Program-made: the position numbers and the translations under genes
In this document: one piece after another, positions 1 through 6,816 of the stretch
Position numbering within the stretch: the stretch's first letter is position 1
Layout of the letters: every line of letters starts with the position of its first letter
Assembly: GCA_035384605.1 (NCBI GenBank)
Contig: DAOOIV010000125.1
Span: forward strand, 1-14,606
DNA: 14,606 bases
Origin: Phycisphaerae bacterium
Lineage (GTDB): Bacteria > Planctomycetota > Phycisphaerae > UBA1845 > PWPN01
Direction: 5' to 3'
Notes under the pieces: model-generated
The model's input: the letters and a program-made list of their open reading frames with translations, nothing else
Database searches by the model: none
What the model was told of the DNA's origin: nothing

Positions 1-1482
1 GGCGCAAGTCGCCAAATCGCAAATATTAAAAATATTTTTTTGAAACGGCACTAGTTCGGTCGTCGGAGTAATGCGTTTGCCGGTTTTTTCCGCGGCACGG
101 AGGGTGTCTCGCCATGTGGCGAAGGCTTCTACGCTACTCCTCAAGAGCTCCGGCTCCTGCAAACCTGCTACCGCTGACGACAGACTCAGCTTACTTATGG
201 TCCACTGGCTGTCAAAACCGTACCCGGCAGCAAGCGCGATTAGACGATTCGTTGCAGGAGCGACAAGCCGTTCTTGTTGGGCTGGCGGATACTCGAATTC
301 TAACAGGAGCCCGCTGCCCAGTAGGAGTTCGGGGTAGTCCACCTCGATTCCCTCGTTGGCCAAAGCACCTTCTAACCGGAAAACCTCTGGAAACTGCTGC
401 TGGAACCATGAACGGTTCTTCTCCACCCACTCTTGGTAATCTATATCCTCCAGACGAACCTCTTCACCGCCGGCCAATAGATCCACCTCGGAGCGGTCCG
501 GGAGTCTTCGGGTGGTTGTGGCGGCGAATGTCTCAGGTTTGGTCTCAAGGGCCCAGTGCGTTAATCTGTATGCATCGCAGGTGACGGGGGCCGACGCCAC
601 GAGTGCGCCGGACGTTTGGGTAATTCGGGACAGATAGCCGGCACCTACTTGAACCGTACTTGCCTGGGATTCGAATCGCACTGAGCCTTCGGCAACAATA
701 AGGGTCGTGGCATGATCTGTAACTTGTACATCAAAAGTCGTGCCAGTGATGACCGCCTTGCCATGGGCGGTCGCCACAACAAAGGGATTCCCATCATGCC
801 GAACGTTGGCAAGTATCCGGCCGGCATCGAGTTGCACCATACAGCCCAGCCGGCTGTCCGCCGTCAACGGCCTGACGCGGAGAACTGTACCGCCGGCAAG
901 GACCATCCGGTGCCGCTCATTGAGAAAAAGCGTTCTGCTCTGGCCATCCTCTATGTGGATTTCAGAGTCCGGATTCAAAAAGACCCGCCCTTGATCGGAC
1001 AACAGCTCAATGCGAATGCCGTCACGCGAGCCTGCTCCAGCCAGGGGAGACCCCCGCTCGGCAGGTGTTTGGCGGCCTGCAAAGAACACAAAAGCAAGCG
1101 ACAAGACACCGATAAGTATGCAGGCAGCCACAGCAAGCTTTCTGACGCCTGAGAACCAATCCCTCGCAATCAGGTTTCCACACCCTTCCGATTCCCGGAT
1201 TCGTGCCAGGATATACTGCCAATTGAGGTCCACTCGGTCCCGGCTCAGTATATGGGAAACTTCCGCACCTTCGGATTCCGCTGCCAAGCAGTGGTTTGCC
1301 TTCAGAATGCCCAAGACAAGTTTGCTTCGTTCATAGTCGCGTCTGCATGCAACACAATGCTCCAGGTGGCCCGCCACCGCGGTCCGCACTTCCTGAGGCA
1401 TGCTGGCGTCCTCCTCTATGTGGACCGCAATCCAGCGTTGCACCTCAGTACACGTTAGCTTGTCTTCTGGCCGCTCGTACAT
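1..1482 (-). CDS. Transmembrane anti-sigma factor: zinc-finger N-terminus plus FecR domain (C-terminus cut by window edge)
   Basis: I read one uninterrupted minus-strand frame of 494 codons from an ATG at 1482 to the left edge with no stop, so the gene is partial. A Shine-Dalgarno GGAG lies at 1494-1491, 8 nt before the ATG. The N-terminus carries an anti-sigma zinc-finger signature H39-x3-C43-x2-C46 in the context HLEHCVAC. A single hydrophobic segment follows at about residues 114-134. A FecR-type beta-rich domain lies at about 215-272, with the family pattern of a short G-R turn, PFVVATAHGKAVITGTTFDV and a later VAEGSV. In the known family, the cytoplasmic zinc finger holds an ECF sigma factor and the periplasmic FecR part senses an envelope signal. 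The remaining ~220 residues match no domain I recognise. The gene diverges from the pseudopilin operon; the only sigma gene in the window is at 8409-8987, so a partnership is inferred, not shown. Confidence 0.85.
   Translation of the reverse strand, partial: MYERPEDKLTCTEVQRWIAVHIEEDASMPQEVRTAVAGHLEHCVACRRDYERSKLVLGILKANHCLAAESEGAEVSHILSRDRVDLNWQYILARIRESEGCGNLIARDWFSGVRKLAVAACILIGVLSLAFVFFAGRQTPAERGSPLAGAGSRDGIRIELLSDQGRVFLNPDSEIHIEDGQSRTLFLNERHRMVLAGGTVLRVRPLTADSRLGCMVQLDAGRILANVRHDGNPFVVATAHGKAVITGTTFDVQVTDHATTLIVAEGSVRFESQASTVQVGAGYLSRITQTSGALVASAPVTCDAYRLTHWALETKPETFAATTTRRLPDRSEVDLLAGGEEVRLEDIDYQEWVEKNRSWFQQQFPEVFRLEGALANEGIEVDYPELLLGSGLLLEFEYPPAQQERLVAPATNRLIALAAGYGFDSQWTISKLSLSSAVAGLQEPELLRSSVEAFATWRDTLRAAEKTGKRITPTTELVPFQKNIFNICDLATCA
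21..41. repeat. AT-only inverted repeat with T-run inside the end of the FecR-protein frame
   Basis: AAATATT at 21-27 and AATATTT at 31-37 form a 7-bp inverted repeat with a 3-nt spacer, followed by T residues to 41. A GGCG/CGCC pair with a 5-nt loop sits at 1-13. The anti-sigma reading frame stays open through both, but the base composition changes sharply from the gene body. It could mark a recombination point, a contig-end artefact or simply the gene's tail. Confidence 0.35.
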
Positions 1483-1501
1483 TCGCGAGTCTCCGATTCT
1501 G

Positions 1502-1540
1502 CCAAGCGGGCGATTATCGATGTTTTGACCGCTTGGTCTA
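1502..1540 (-). promoter_or_regulatory. Candidate promoter of the anti-sigma gene with a straddling inverted repeat
   Basis: Reading the minus strand, TAGACC (1540-1535, 4 of 6 matches to TTGACA) and GATAAT (1518-1513) are separated by 16 nt. A perfect 8-bp inverted repeat, CCAAGCGG at 1502-1509 and CCGCTTGG at 1529-1536, flanks the -10. One arm lies in the spacer and the other near the expected start of transcription. The layout is that of a repressor or activator operator; it could also form a hairpin in the leader. The repeat is seen directly; the promoter role is inferred. Confidence 0.35.
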
Positions 1541-1579
1541 TTTCTTAGTGGCAGAAGCGGCCAAAATAGTAGGTGCCTG

Positions 1580-1608
1580 TTGCCATATTTTTCAAAAAGA
1601 ACATAAGT
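1580..1608 (+). promoter_or_regulatory. Weak candidate promoter for the pseudopilin-secretin operon
   Basis: TTGCCA (1580-1585) is followed after 16 nt by CATAAG (1602-1607), an AT-rich spacer lying between them. This would give a leader of about 150 nt before gspH. Each box has mismatches and a promoter read by an ECF sigma factor would look different. The rest of 1541-1764 holds no convincing gene; open frames there are poor in protein-like features. Confidence 0.2.
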
Positions 1609-1764
1609 GATTGTTGGGCAAGAACTTACAGGCAAGTCATTCCCTGCGGGAAGCCGGTCGGGCACGGATCACACAGTCTTTCGACTCAGGTTATCAACAA
1701 ACTAGTCGCGCAAATCGCTCCTTATACGGCGGCAAGAAGGATTGTTGCATTCAGATGTTGCAGT

Positions 1765-2262
1765 ATGAGATCGTTGCGCAGATTTTGGAATACAGCGGAT
1801 CCTGGCTTCACGCTTGTGGAATTACTGATCGTCATGGCTTTGATAGCAATGGTGGTGGTCACGGCAATTCCCCGCTCAAGTAGAAGCGATGAGCATCTGA
1901 ATGTAGAGAGCATGGTCCTGAATCTGCGGGAGAACGCACGTTACGCAATCAATCTGGCCTCTGATTCAGGGCGGCCGGTCCGTTTTGTGGTTTGTGACAC
2001 AAAGAGGTACTACAGCATCGAAATAGCGGCTGATTCCCAAGCGGAAGTCTTTGCCCCTGTCGAAGGTCTGCTGCGGGTCTATCCTGAAGACGTGCTAACT
2101 TTACAGACCAACGGCTTCCAAGACCTGGGAGGCAAGCAATGCCTGATCTTCTCGCCGCGTACAGACTGGCCCATAGCCGAGCTTACGATCTTGGGCGCAA
2201 ACTGTGGCAAGCGGTTGAAGATCCAGGGAATATACAGCGAAGTAGAGGACCTGGAGTTATGA
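1765..2262 (+). CDS. gspH: Minor pseudopilin, GspH-like (type II secretion)
   Basis: This is a 165-residue type IV pilin-like protein. A 14-residue basic leader ends in Gly, followed by the class III signal FTLVELLIVM and a hydrophobic helix to about residue 34, with the conserved Glu at +5 of the mature protein. Prepilin peptidase would cut after Gly14 and methylate Phe15. GspH caps the pseudopilus with GspI, GspJ and GspK in T2SS. The frame is open upstream to 1573, but the pilin leader fits the ATG at 1765; no strong Shine-Dalgarno is visible, so the start rests on leader length. The stop overlaps the next start (ATGA at 2259-2262), which implies translational coupling. The soluble part contains a GspH-like extended C-terminal domain but I cannot exclude another minor pilin type. 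Confidence 0.8.
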   Translation: MRSLRRFWNTADPGFTLVELLIVMALIAMVVVTAIPRSSRSDEHLNVESMVLNLRENARYAINLASDSGRPVRFVVCDTKRYYSIEIAADSQAEVFAPVEGLLRVYPEDVLTLQTNGFQDLGGKQCLIFSPRTDWPIAELTILGANCGKRLKIQGIYSEVEDLEL

Positions 2263-2648
2263 TGGCGCCTCACACGTGGTTGAAGCGTGTCCGCCGGCGT
2301 GCTTTTTCAATCATTGAGGTGATCGTTGCAATGACGATTCTGGGGATCTCCATGACGGCGATATTTGCGGCAATAGCAACAACGTCAAGGGCCGCGCACC
2401 ATGCAAGGATGCAAACGGAGGCAGTCCTGCTTGCAGAGTCTTTGCTTACTGAAGCCACGCTCGCCCCAAGTAGATCATACAGCACTCGGGCAGGGGCTCA
2501 TGAGGCCTTCACCTGGCAAGTACAAACCGGCCAGACTCCCGTTGAGGAACTAGGCTTTGTGAAAGTAACGGTTCATTGGCAAGAACAACAGCGTGATCAG
2601 GAATACGAGTTGATCTCATTCGTGCAGATGCAATCATTTGGCCACTGA
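2259..2648 (+). CDS. gspI: Minor pseudopilin, GspI-like
   Basis: This 129-residue protein has the size expected of GspI. The N-terminus is a very basic leader (KRVRRR) followed by AFSIIEVIVAMTILGISMTA, with Glu20 at +5 if cleavage occurs after Ala15. Position -1 is Ala rather than the usual Gly, which prepilin peptidases tolerate less well. GspI nucleates the GspI-J-K tip complex of the T2SS pseudopilus. Two adjacent ATGs exist (2259 and 2262). AGAGGA at 2244-2249 supports the first and GGAG at 2253-2256 fits the second. The frame is open upstream to 2139 but that part overlaps gspH and is not pilin-like. The gene overlaps gspH by 4 nt and ends 1 nt before gspJ. Confidence 0.8.
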   Translation: MMAPHTWLKRVRRRAFSIIEVIVAMTILGISMTAIFAAIATTSRAAHHARMQTEAVLLAESLLTEATLAPSRSYSTRAGAHEAFTWQVQTGQTPVEELGFVKVTVHWQEQQRDQEYELISFVQMQSFGH

Positions 2649-2649
2649 T

Positions 2650-3300
2650 ATGCGGCAAACAAGCAGAGGTTTTACCCTGACAGAGATACTGCTGGCGATG
2701 CTCATCGCCAGTATCCTGGTCCTTGGTATCAGTGCCGCCTACCAGCAAGCGCACCGGGTCTGGGTACGCACAGAACAAAATCGGCCCCTCTACGCAGACG
2801 CTCGCATGATTGTGGAAACACTCAGAACGGAGTTGTCCTGCCTCTACATGCCGCCTGTCGAAGAAGACCAAGAGAAGGTGTTTGTGCTCGCTACGGAACC
2901 TGACGGCAGGATCGAGATGGTGTTTTACACGCAGGCCCCCGGTTACCTTAGCGCCGTCGGAGCCGGACGCATTGCCAAGGTGCGATACTGCTTCGACCGC
3001 GATCCACAGACCGGTGAGACAGCATTACTTAGATCCGAGCAGGAGTGTGCGGGCGAGAAGGTGATTGGACAAGAGGTCTCCAGCGTTATGGCTAAACGGC
3101 TCGCCAGCTTCAAACTGTGGTCCTATGTTCCTGCGGGAAGCTCAGGCGACGCAGATTGGCGGCAGTCCTATGCGTCTGCAGAACAAGCGCCCAAAGCCAT
3201 CAGGGTTACGTTCAAATGGGCCGCCGATCAGAGCGTTCCGGACAAAGAATTTACAACTGCAATTGTAGTGCCTTGCCAGGCATCCTTGCAGCACCCTTAG
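2650..3300 (+). CDS. gspJ: Minor pseudopilin, GspJ-like
   Basis: This 216-residue protein starts with a 7-residue leader ending in Gly, followed by FTLTEILLAMLIASILVLGI, with Glu12 at +5. The length and large soluble domain (about residues 40-216) fit GspJ, which partners GspI and GspK at the pseudopilus tip. I chose the ATG at 2650, directly after the gspI stop (2646-2648). A TTG at 2638 in the same frame would add four residues and overlap gspI. No clear Shine-Dalgarno precedes it, so translation is probably coupled to gspI. A GspK gene would normally follow; instead there is a 156-nt gap and then the secretin. The family call is by N-terminal motif, size and gene order. Confidence 0.8.
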   Translation: MRQTSRGFTLTEILLAMLIASILVLGISAAYQQAHRVWVRTEQNRPLYADARMIVETLRTELSCLYMPPVEEDQEKVFVLATEPDGRIEMVFYTQAPGYLSAVGAGRIAKVRYCFDRDPQTGETALLRSEQECAGEKVIGQEVSSVMAKRLASFKLWSYVPAGSSGDADWRQSYASAEQAPKAIRVTFKWAADQSVPDKEFTTAIVVPCQASLQHP

Positions 3301-3370
3301 ATGACGACATCAAGGTGCCCTTTCACGGGTCTCACCCAATCAACATAAACCACCCTGGAACGCTTTTCTA

Positions 3371-3412
3371 TATGGAAGGGATGCAATTTGCACGTAATGT
3401 GCATTCTCCATA
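3371..3412 (+). promoter_or_regulatory. Stem-loop in the gspJ-gspD gap
   Basis: TATGGA (3371-3376) pairs with TCCATA (3407-3412). Inside, TGCAC (3389-3393) and GTGCA (3399-3403) form a hairpin with a 5-nt loop, and ATGCA at 3381-3385 could alternatively pair with TGCAT at 3400s. No T-run follows, so an intrinsic terminator is unlikely. An RNA processing or stability element that lets gspD be expressed separately from the pseudopilins is possible. The pairings are seen; the function is inferred. Confidence 0.35.
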
Positions 3413-3445
3413 CGGAATAGCAAAACCCCTGAGTTCATAGTTTGT

Positions 3446-3451
3446 AGGGAG
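3446..3451 (+). promoter_or_regulatory. Ribosome binding site of gspD
   Basis: AGGGAG lies 5 nt before the ATG at 3457. It is the clearest Shine-Dalgarno in the plus-strand string, in contrast to the weak sites before gspH and gspJ, consistent with independent high expression of the secretin. Confidence 0.6.
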
Positions 3452-3456
3452 CCAAG

Positions 3457-6078
3457 ATGCGGCATTCTGCCACACAAAAGGCATTTGTTGTCTTGTCGGT
3501 GTTTGGTATCGGTTTGGCCTTCTGGTCCTTCCGCGAGGCGACCTTTGCCGCTGAAGGCGGTTTCGACCCGTTTGCGGGCAACCAGACAACCGGATCGCCT
3601 CGAGCAAGCGACATGTCTGAGGCCGGTCCCGTCATTCCCATGATGCAGTTCTCCGATGAGAACATCACCAGTGCCTTCCAGATGATCAGCGATGTTACCG
3701 GATGGAGCATATTTCCGACTTCGGACGTCAGCAAAGCCAAGGTGAGCCTTTGGGTCAATAACATCACCGCAGGTGAACTCCTGGAACGTGTCGTCAAGCT
3801 TGCCGGCTTCGTGTACCATCGCCAAGGCAACATAATCAGCGTGATGACCTACGATGAGTATATGCAGCATTATGGACTTTCCAAAGAGGTCATTCCGCTT
3901 GCATATGCCAACGCTACCTCCGTGGCTGCTGCGATTAAGCCCTTTATGACGAAGGTCGGCAAAAGCGTTGTCCACAATGAAACGCAAACACTCGTACTTT
4001 ATGAAGTCGAGGCTAACCTTGACACTATTCTGACAATTATCCAGGAATTGGACACCCCAACGGCACAGGTGATTGTCGAAGTCATCACCTTGCAGTACGC
4101 CGAATGTGAAAGCCTCGCGGATGTACTCAACAGTATCTTCTCAGACAAGGATACGGGCGCAAAGAACAAAGCAGCGCAAGTTCCTCCAAACGCTTCGCCA
4201 AATCCGGTGGCAACAGATGCATCCAAGCCTGACAGTGCCCCAGCAAGCGTGGCGCCCTACGAACCGATGCGCGTGTTTGCCCTTGCCCATGCCAACCAGC
4301 TGGCACTTGTCGGAACCGAATCCGACATTGCGAAGGCCAAGGAACTCATCACCGTCATTGACGTGCCAAACGAGAACATGGTCTTGGAGGTTCATCAGCT
4401 CGAGTATGCAGATGCCGAAGTCATTGCGGCCACGCTGCAGGAACTCTTCGCCAACAAGCAGGCCGGATCCATTGAGGCCACCCGCCCGGTTGCGGCCCGC
4501 ACACCTTCCGTGCCAAACTCAACCGAGGGAGCAGTTAACGGCTCCGCTGCCCTGTTATCGCCGGAAACCCGCGTGGACATCCGCGCCGTGGGGCGAACCA
4601 ATCAGATCATTATCAAGAGTTATCGCGCGGAGATCGAGAAACTGATGGAGTTGGTCAAACGCCTGGACACATTTGTTGAGCCGCTCACACGTAGTTACCG
4701 TCTCACCTATATCGACGCGGCTGAGGTCTACAGCGGCATTGAACGCATCGTCAGCGTCTATGGAAGATCTGACGGCTATGGGTCTTCCCGCGCCGGTACG
4801 TCAAGAGAAGGCTCGGGCCTTCGAGGTTCCAGGGACAATGGTGTCGTACTTGTCGAAAAGACTAATTCAATCCTTCTCACGGGACCGCCTTCGGTGCACA
4901 GGATCATGACGAGTATCGTCGATAGCATCGACCAGGCAAGCACCTATGAAACGGGCCTGATACGTATCTATAAGATTGAGAACGCAGATGTGGAAGAGGT
5001 GGCGACAACTGTCCGGGAACTCATACAAGAGGACACCAAAGAGACACGTTCCACAGAAGAGGCCAGGTACGCGGATCAGACGGGTGATCGGGCTGGCCCA
5101 GGCCCTGAAGGAATCAGCACAGCTGAGACCGAAGCGTATATTCCGGAGATTGAGGCCCGGGTCTCAATCAACAAATCGACCAACTCCGTTATTGTTCAGG
5201 CGACCGCTCGGCAGCATCGCGAGTTGGAGAAACTCATTGCCGAGCTTGACAAGAAACGCAAACAGGTGCTCATCAAGGCGCAGATCGTTGAAGTCACCAC
5301 CAGCGACGGCCTTGACCTGGGAGTAGAACTGGATTACCTGGCCAATCACGCCCTCGCTTTCACCTCGTTCGGCCTGTCCACATTCGATCCCTCCGCGTGG
5401 ACCCGGGGCATCACAGTGGGTCCCGGCGGAACGGCTGCCGTCTTCGGTTCAGACGAGGTCGAGGCCATTCTGCACGTCCTCAAGTCCGATGGCAACGCCC
5501 GTATCGTATCCATGCCTCAGGTCTTGGTTAATGACAACGCCGTCGGCATTATCAACGGAGTGGCGGAAGTGCCAACCACACAGATTAACGCCAGCGAAAC
5601 GGTGGCCACCACGTCCTTTAGCGGTTTCGTCCAGGCCGGCACACAGTTCATCATAACGCCCCATATCAGCGAGAGTGACTACCTGAGGGTAGAATATCAG
5701 ATTGAACTGAACTCGTTTGGGGTCAAGCCCACAGACCCCTCAATCCCGCCGCCCAGGAAGACCACTAACATAAGAAGCGAGGCGACCGTGCCCGACGGCT
5801 ATACGATTGTCGTAGGCGGGCTTCAAACGATTGATGAAAGCGAGAACGTCGACAAGGTTCCCCTGTTGGGCGACCTCCCCATTGTAGGTTTTGCCTTCAA
5901 AAACACAATGATCAAGAAGGATTACAAGACAACATACCTGTTCATAACCCCCACCATCATGCAGGATGAAGATTTCTCCGATCTCCGAAGTTCGACGGAG
6001 AAAGCATGGAAACAGGTGCAACCTGGCGCGAAGACCGATCCGTTATTGGAAATACTCACAACTCGGGATGACAAATGA
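3457..6078 (+). CDS. gspD: Type II secretion outer-membrane secretin GspD with expanded N-domains
   Basis: This 873-residue secretin forms the outer-membrane gate of T2SS. A signal peptide covers about residues 1-31 (cleavage near TFA/AEG). An N0-like domain spans about 59-135. I count five repeated N1-like (secretin_N) modules: about 144-199, 205-302, 307-403, 409-492 and 500-598. Each shows a start like LxYADAxxVAxxLxELF and an end like TNSxIVxxxxxxIExLxxLIxxLD. Ser/Pro/Ala- or Gly/Ser/Arg-rich inserts lie inside modules 2-5. The secretin barrel domain spans about 601-833 and ends with the signature VPDGYTIVVGGL (778-789) and VPLLGDLPIVGFAF (801-814). Typical GspD has N0 plus N1-N3 and about 650-700 residues, so this is a long form. 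No Cys lipobox is seen. It is the fourth gene of the string, with its own strong ribosome site. Confidence 0.95.
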   Translation: MRHSATQKAFVVLSVFGIGLAFWSFREATFAAEGGFDPFAGNQTTGSPRASDMSEAGPVIPMMQFSDENITSAFQMISDVTGWSIFPTSDVSKAKVSLWVNNITAGELLERVVKLAGFVYHRQGNIISVMTYDEYMQHYGLSKEVIPLAYANATSVAAAIKPFMTKVGKSVVHNETQTLVLYEVEANLDTILTIIQELDTPTAQVIVEVITLQYAECESLADVLNSIFSDKDTGAKNKAAQVPPNASPNPVATDASKPDSAPASVAPYEPMRVFALAHANQLALVGTESDIAKAKELITVIDVPNENMVLEVHQLEYADAEVIAATLQELFANKQAGSIEATRPVAARTPSVPNSTEGAVNGSAALLSPETRVDIRAVGRTNQIIIKSYRAEIEKLMELVKRLDTFVEPLTRSYRLTYIDAAEVYSGIERIVSVYGRSDGYGSSRAGTSREGSGLRGSRDNGVVLVEKTNSILLTGPPSVHRIMTSIVDSIDQASTYETGLIRIYKIENADVEEVATTVRELIQEDTKETRSTEEARYADQTGDRAGPGPEGISTAETEAYIPEIEARVSINKSTNSVIVQATARQHRELEKLIAELDKKRKQVLIKAQIVEVTTSDGLDLGVELDYLANHALAFTSFGLSTFDPSAWTRGITVGPGGTAAVFGSDEVEAILHVLKSDGNARIVSMPQVLVNDNAVGIINGVAEVPTTQINASETVATTSFSGFVQAGTQFIITPHISESDYLRVEYQIELNSFGVKPTDPSIPPPRKTTNIRSEATVPDGYTIVVGGLQTIDESENVDKVPLLGDLPIVGFAFKNTMIKKDYKTTYLFITPTIMQDEDFSDLRSSTEKAWKQVQPGAKTDPLLEILTTRDDK

Positions 6079-6081
6079 TCC

Positions 6082-6816
6082 ATGAACGTTCTGGTGGCCA
6101 TACCTGTTTACAACGAAATCAAATACGTGGAACGGGTGATTTGTGCCACGCGCAGGTACACCGATCACCTCCTTGTAGTTGATGATGGGAGTACGGACGG
6201 CACATCTGCAGTTATTTCTCAGCTGCAGGGCCTGCACGTCATGTCTCATTTGACCAACCTGGGCTATGGCCGCACTCTCATCGATATCTTCAACTATGCC
6301 GCCGCCAAACGGTACGCGTGGGTAATCACCATGGACTGTGACCTCCAACACGAACCGTCGTGCCTGCCTGTCTTCTACACGCATATTCAAGACGGCCTTG
6401 CTGATGTGTACAGCGGCTCTAGGTATGCCGATGTCGGAGCAAACATACGAGCAGCGCCCTCAGACCGAATGATCATAAACCGCAGGATCACGTCAATACT
6501 GAACAGAGAGCTCGGACTACGCCTTACGGACTCTTTTTGTGGCTTTAAGGCTTACAGAGTGGGCAGTCTGAAGAGTCTTTCGTTTTCGGAGAGCGGCTAT
6601 GGGTTCCCATTGGAGTTCATCATTAAAGCCGTCTGCATGGGCCTGACTATTCACGAGATACCTGTTCCACTCATCTATGTCGATCCGGGGCGTTGCTTCG
6701 GTGGACAGCTTGACGATCCTACGGTGCGATTGAAGCACTATATGGAGATCATCGAAAGGGAACTGAGGCAGAATGCCGGTAGAGACGCTAGAAGATCTGC
6801 ATGTGCCCAGGAATAG
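6082..6816 (+). CDS. GT2-family glycosyltransferase, dolichol-phosphate-mannose-synthase-like
   Basis: This 244-residue protein has a GT-A fold signature: IPVYNE at 7-12, DDGSTDGT at 34-41 and the metal-binding DCDLQHEP at 85-92. GFKAYR at 154-159 follows a TDSFC segment, as in DPM1-like enzymes. These proteins move a sugar from a nucleotide donor to a polyprenyl phosphate or related acceptor on the cytoplasmic face. No membrane segment is visible, unlike the longer GtrB/ArnC types, so it resembles the short soluble form. The start lies 3 nt after the gspD stop, so it is surely co-transcribed. Co-location suggests glycosylation of a secreted or envelope product, but donor and acceptor cannot be read from the sequence. 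Confidence 0.9.
   Translation: MNVLVAIPVYNEIKYVERVICATRRYTDHLLVVDDGSTDGTSAVISQLQGLHVMSHLTNLGYGRTLIDIFNYAAAKRYAWVITMDCDLQHEPSCLPVFYTHIQDGLADVYSGSRYADVGANIRAAPSDRMIINRRITSILNRELGLRLTDSFCGFKAYRVGSLKSLSFSESGYGFPLEFIIKAVCMGLTIHEIPVPLIYVDPGRCFGGQLDDPTVRLKHYMEIIERELRQNAGRDARRSACAQE

Noticed and set aside
71..1610. Chain of plus-strand open frames across 71-1610
   Set aside because: They lie antisense to the continuous FecR anti-sigma frame, overlap one another in different frames and show no recognisable domains.
3340..3987. 215-residue minus-strand frame over the gspJ-gspD gap and gspD start
   Set aside because: It is antisense to the signal peptide and N0 domain of GspD and has no coherent motif.
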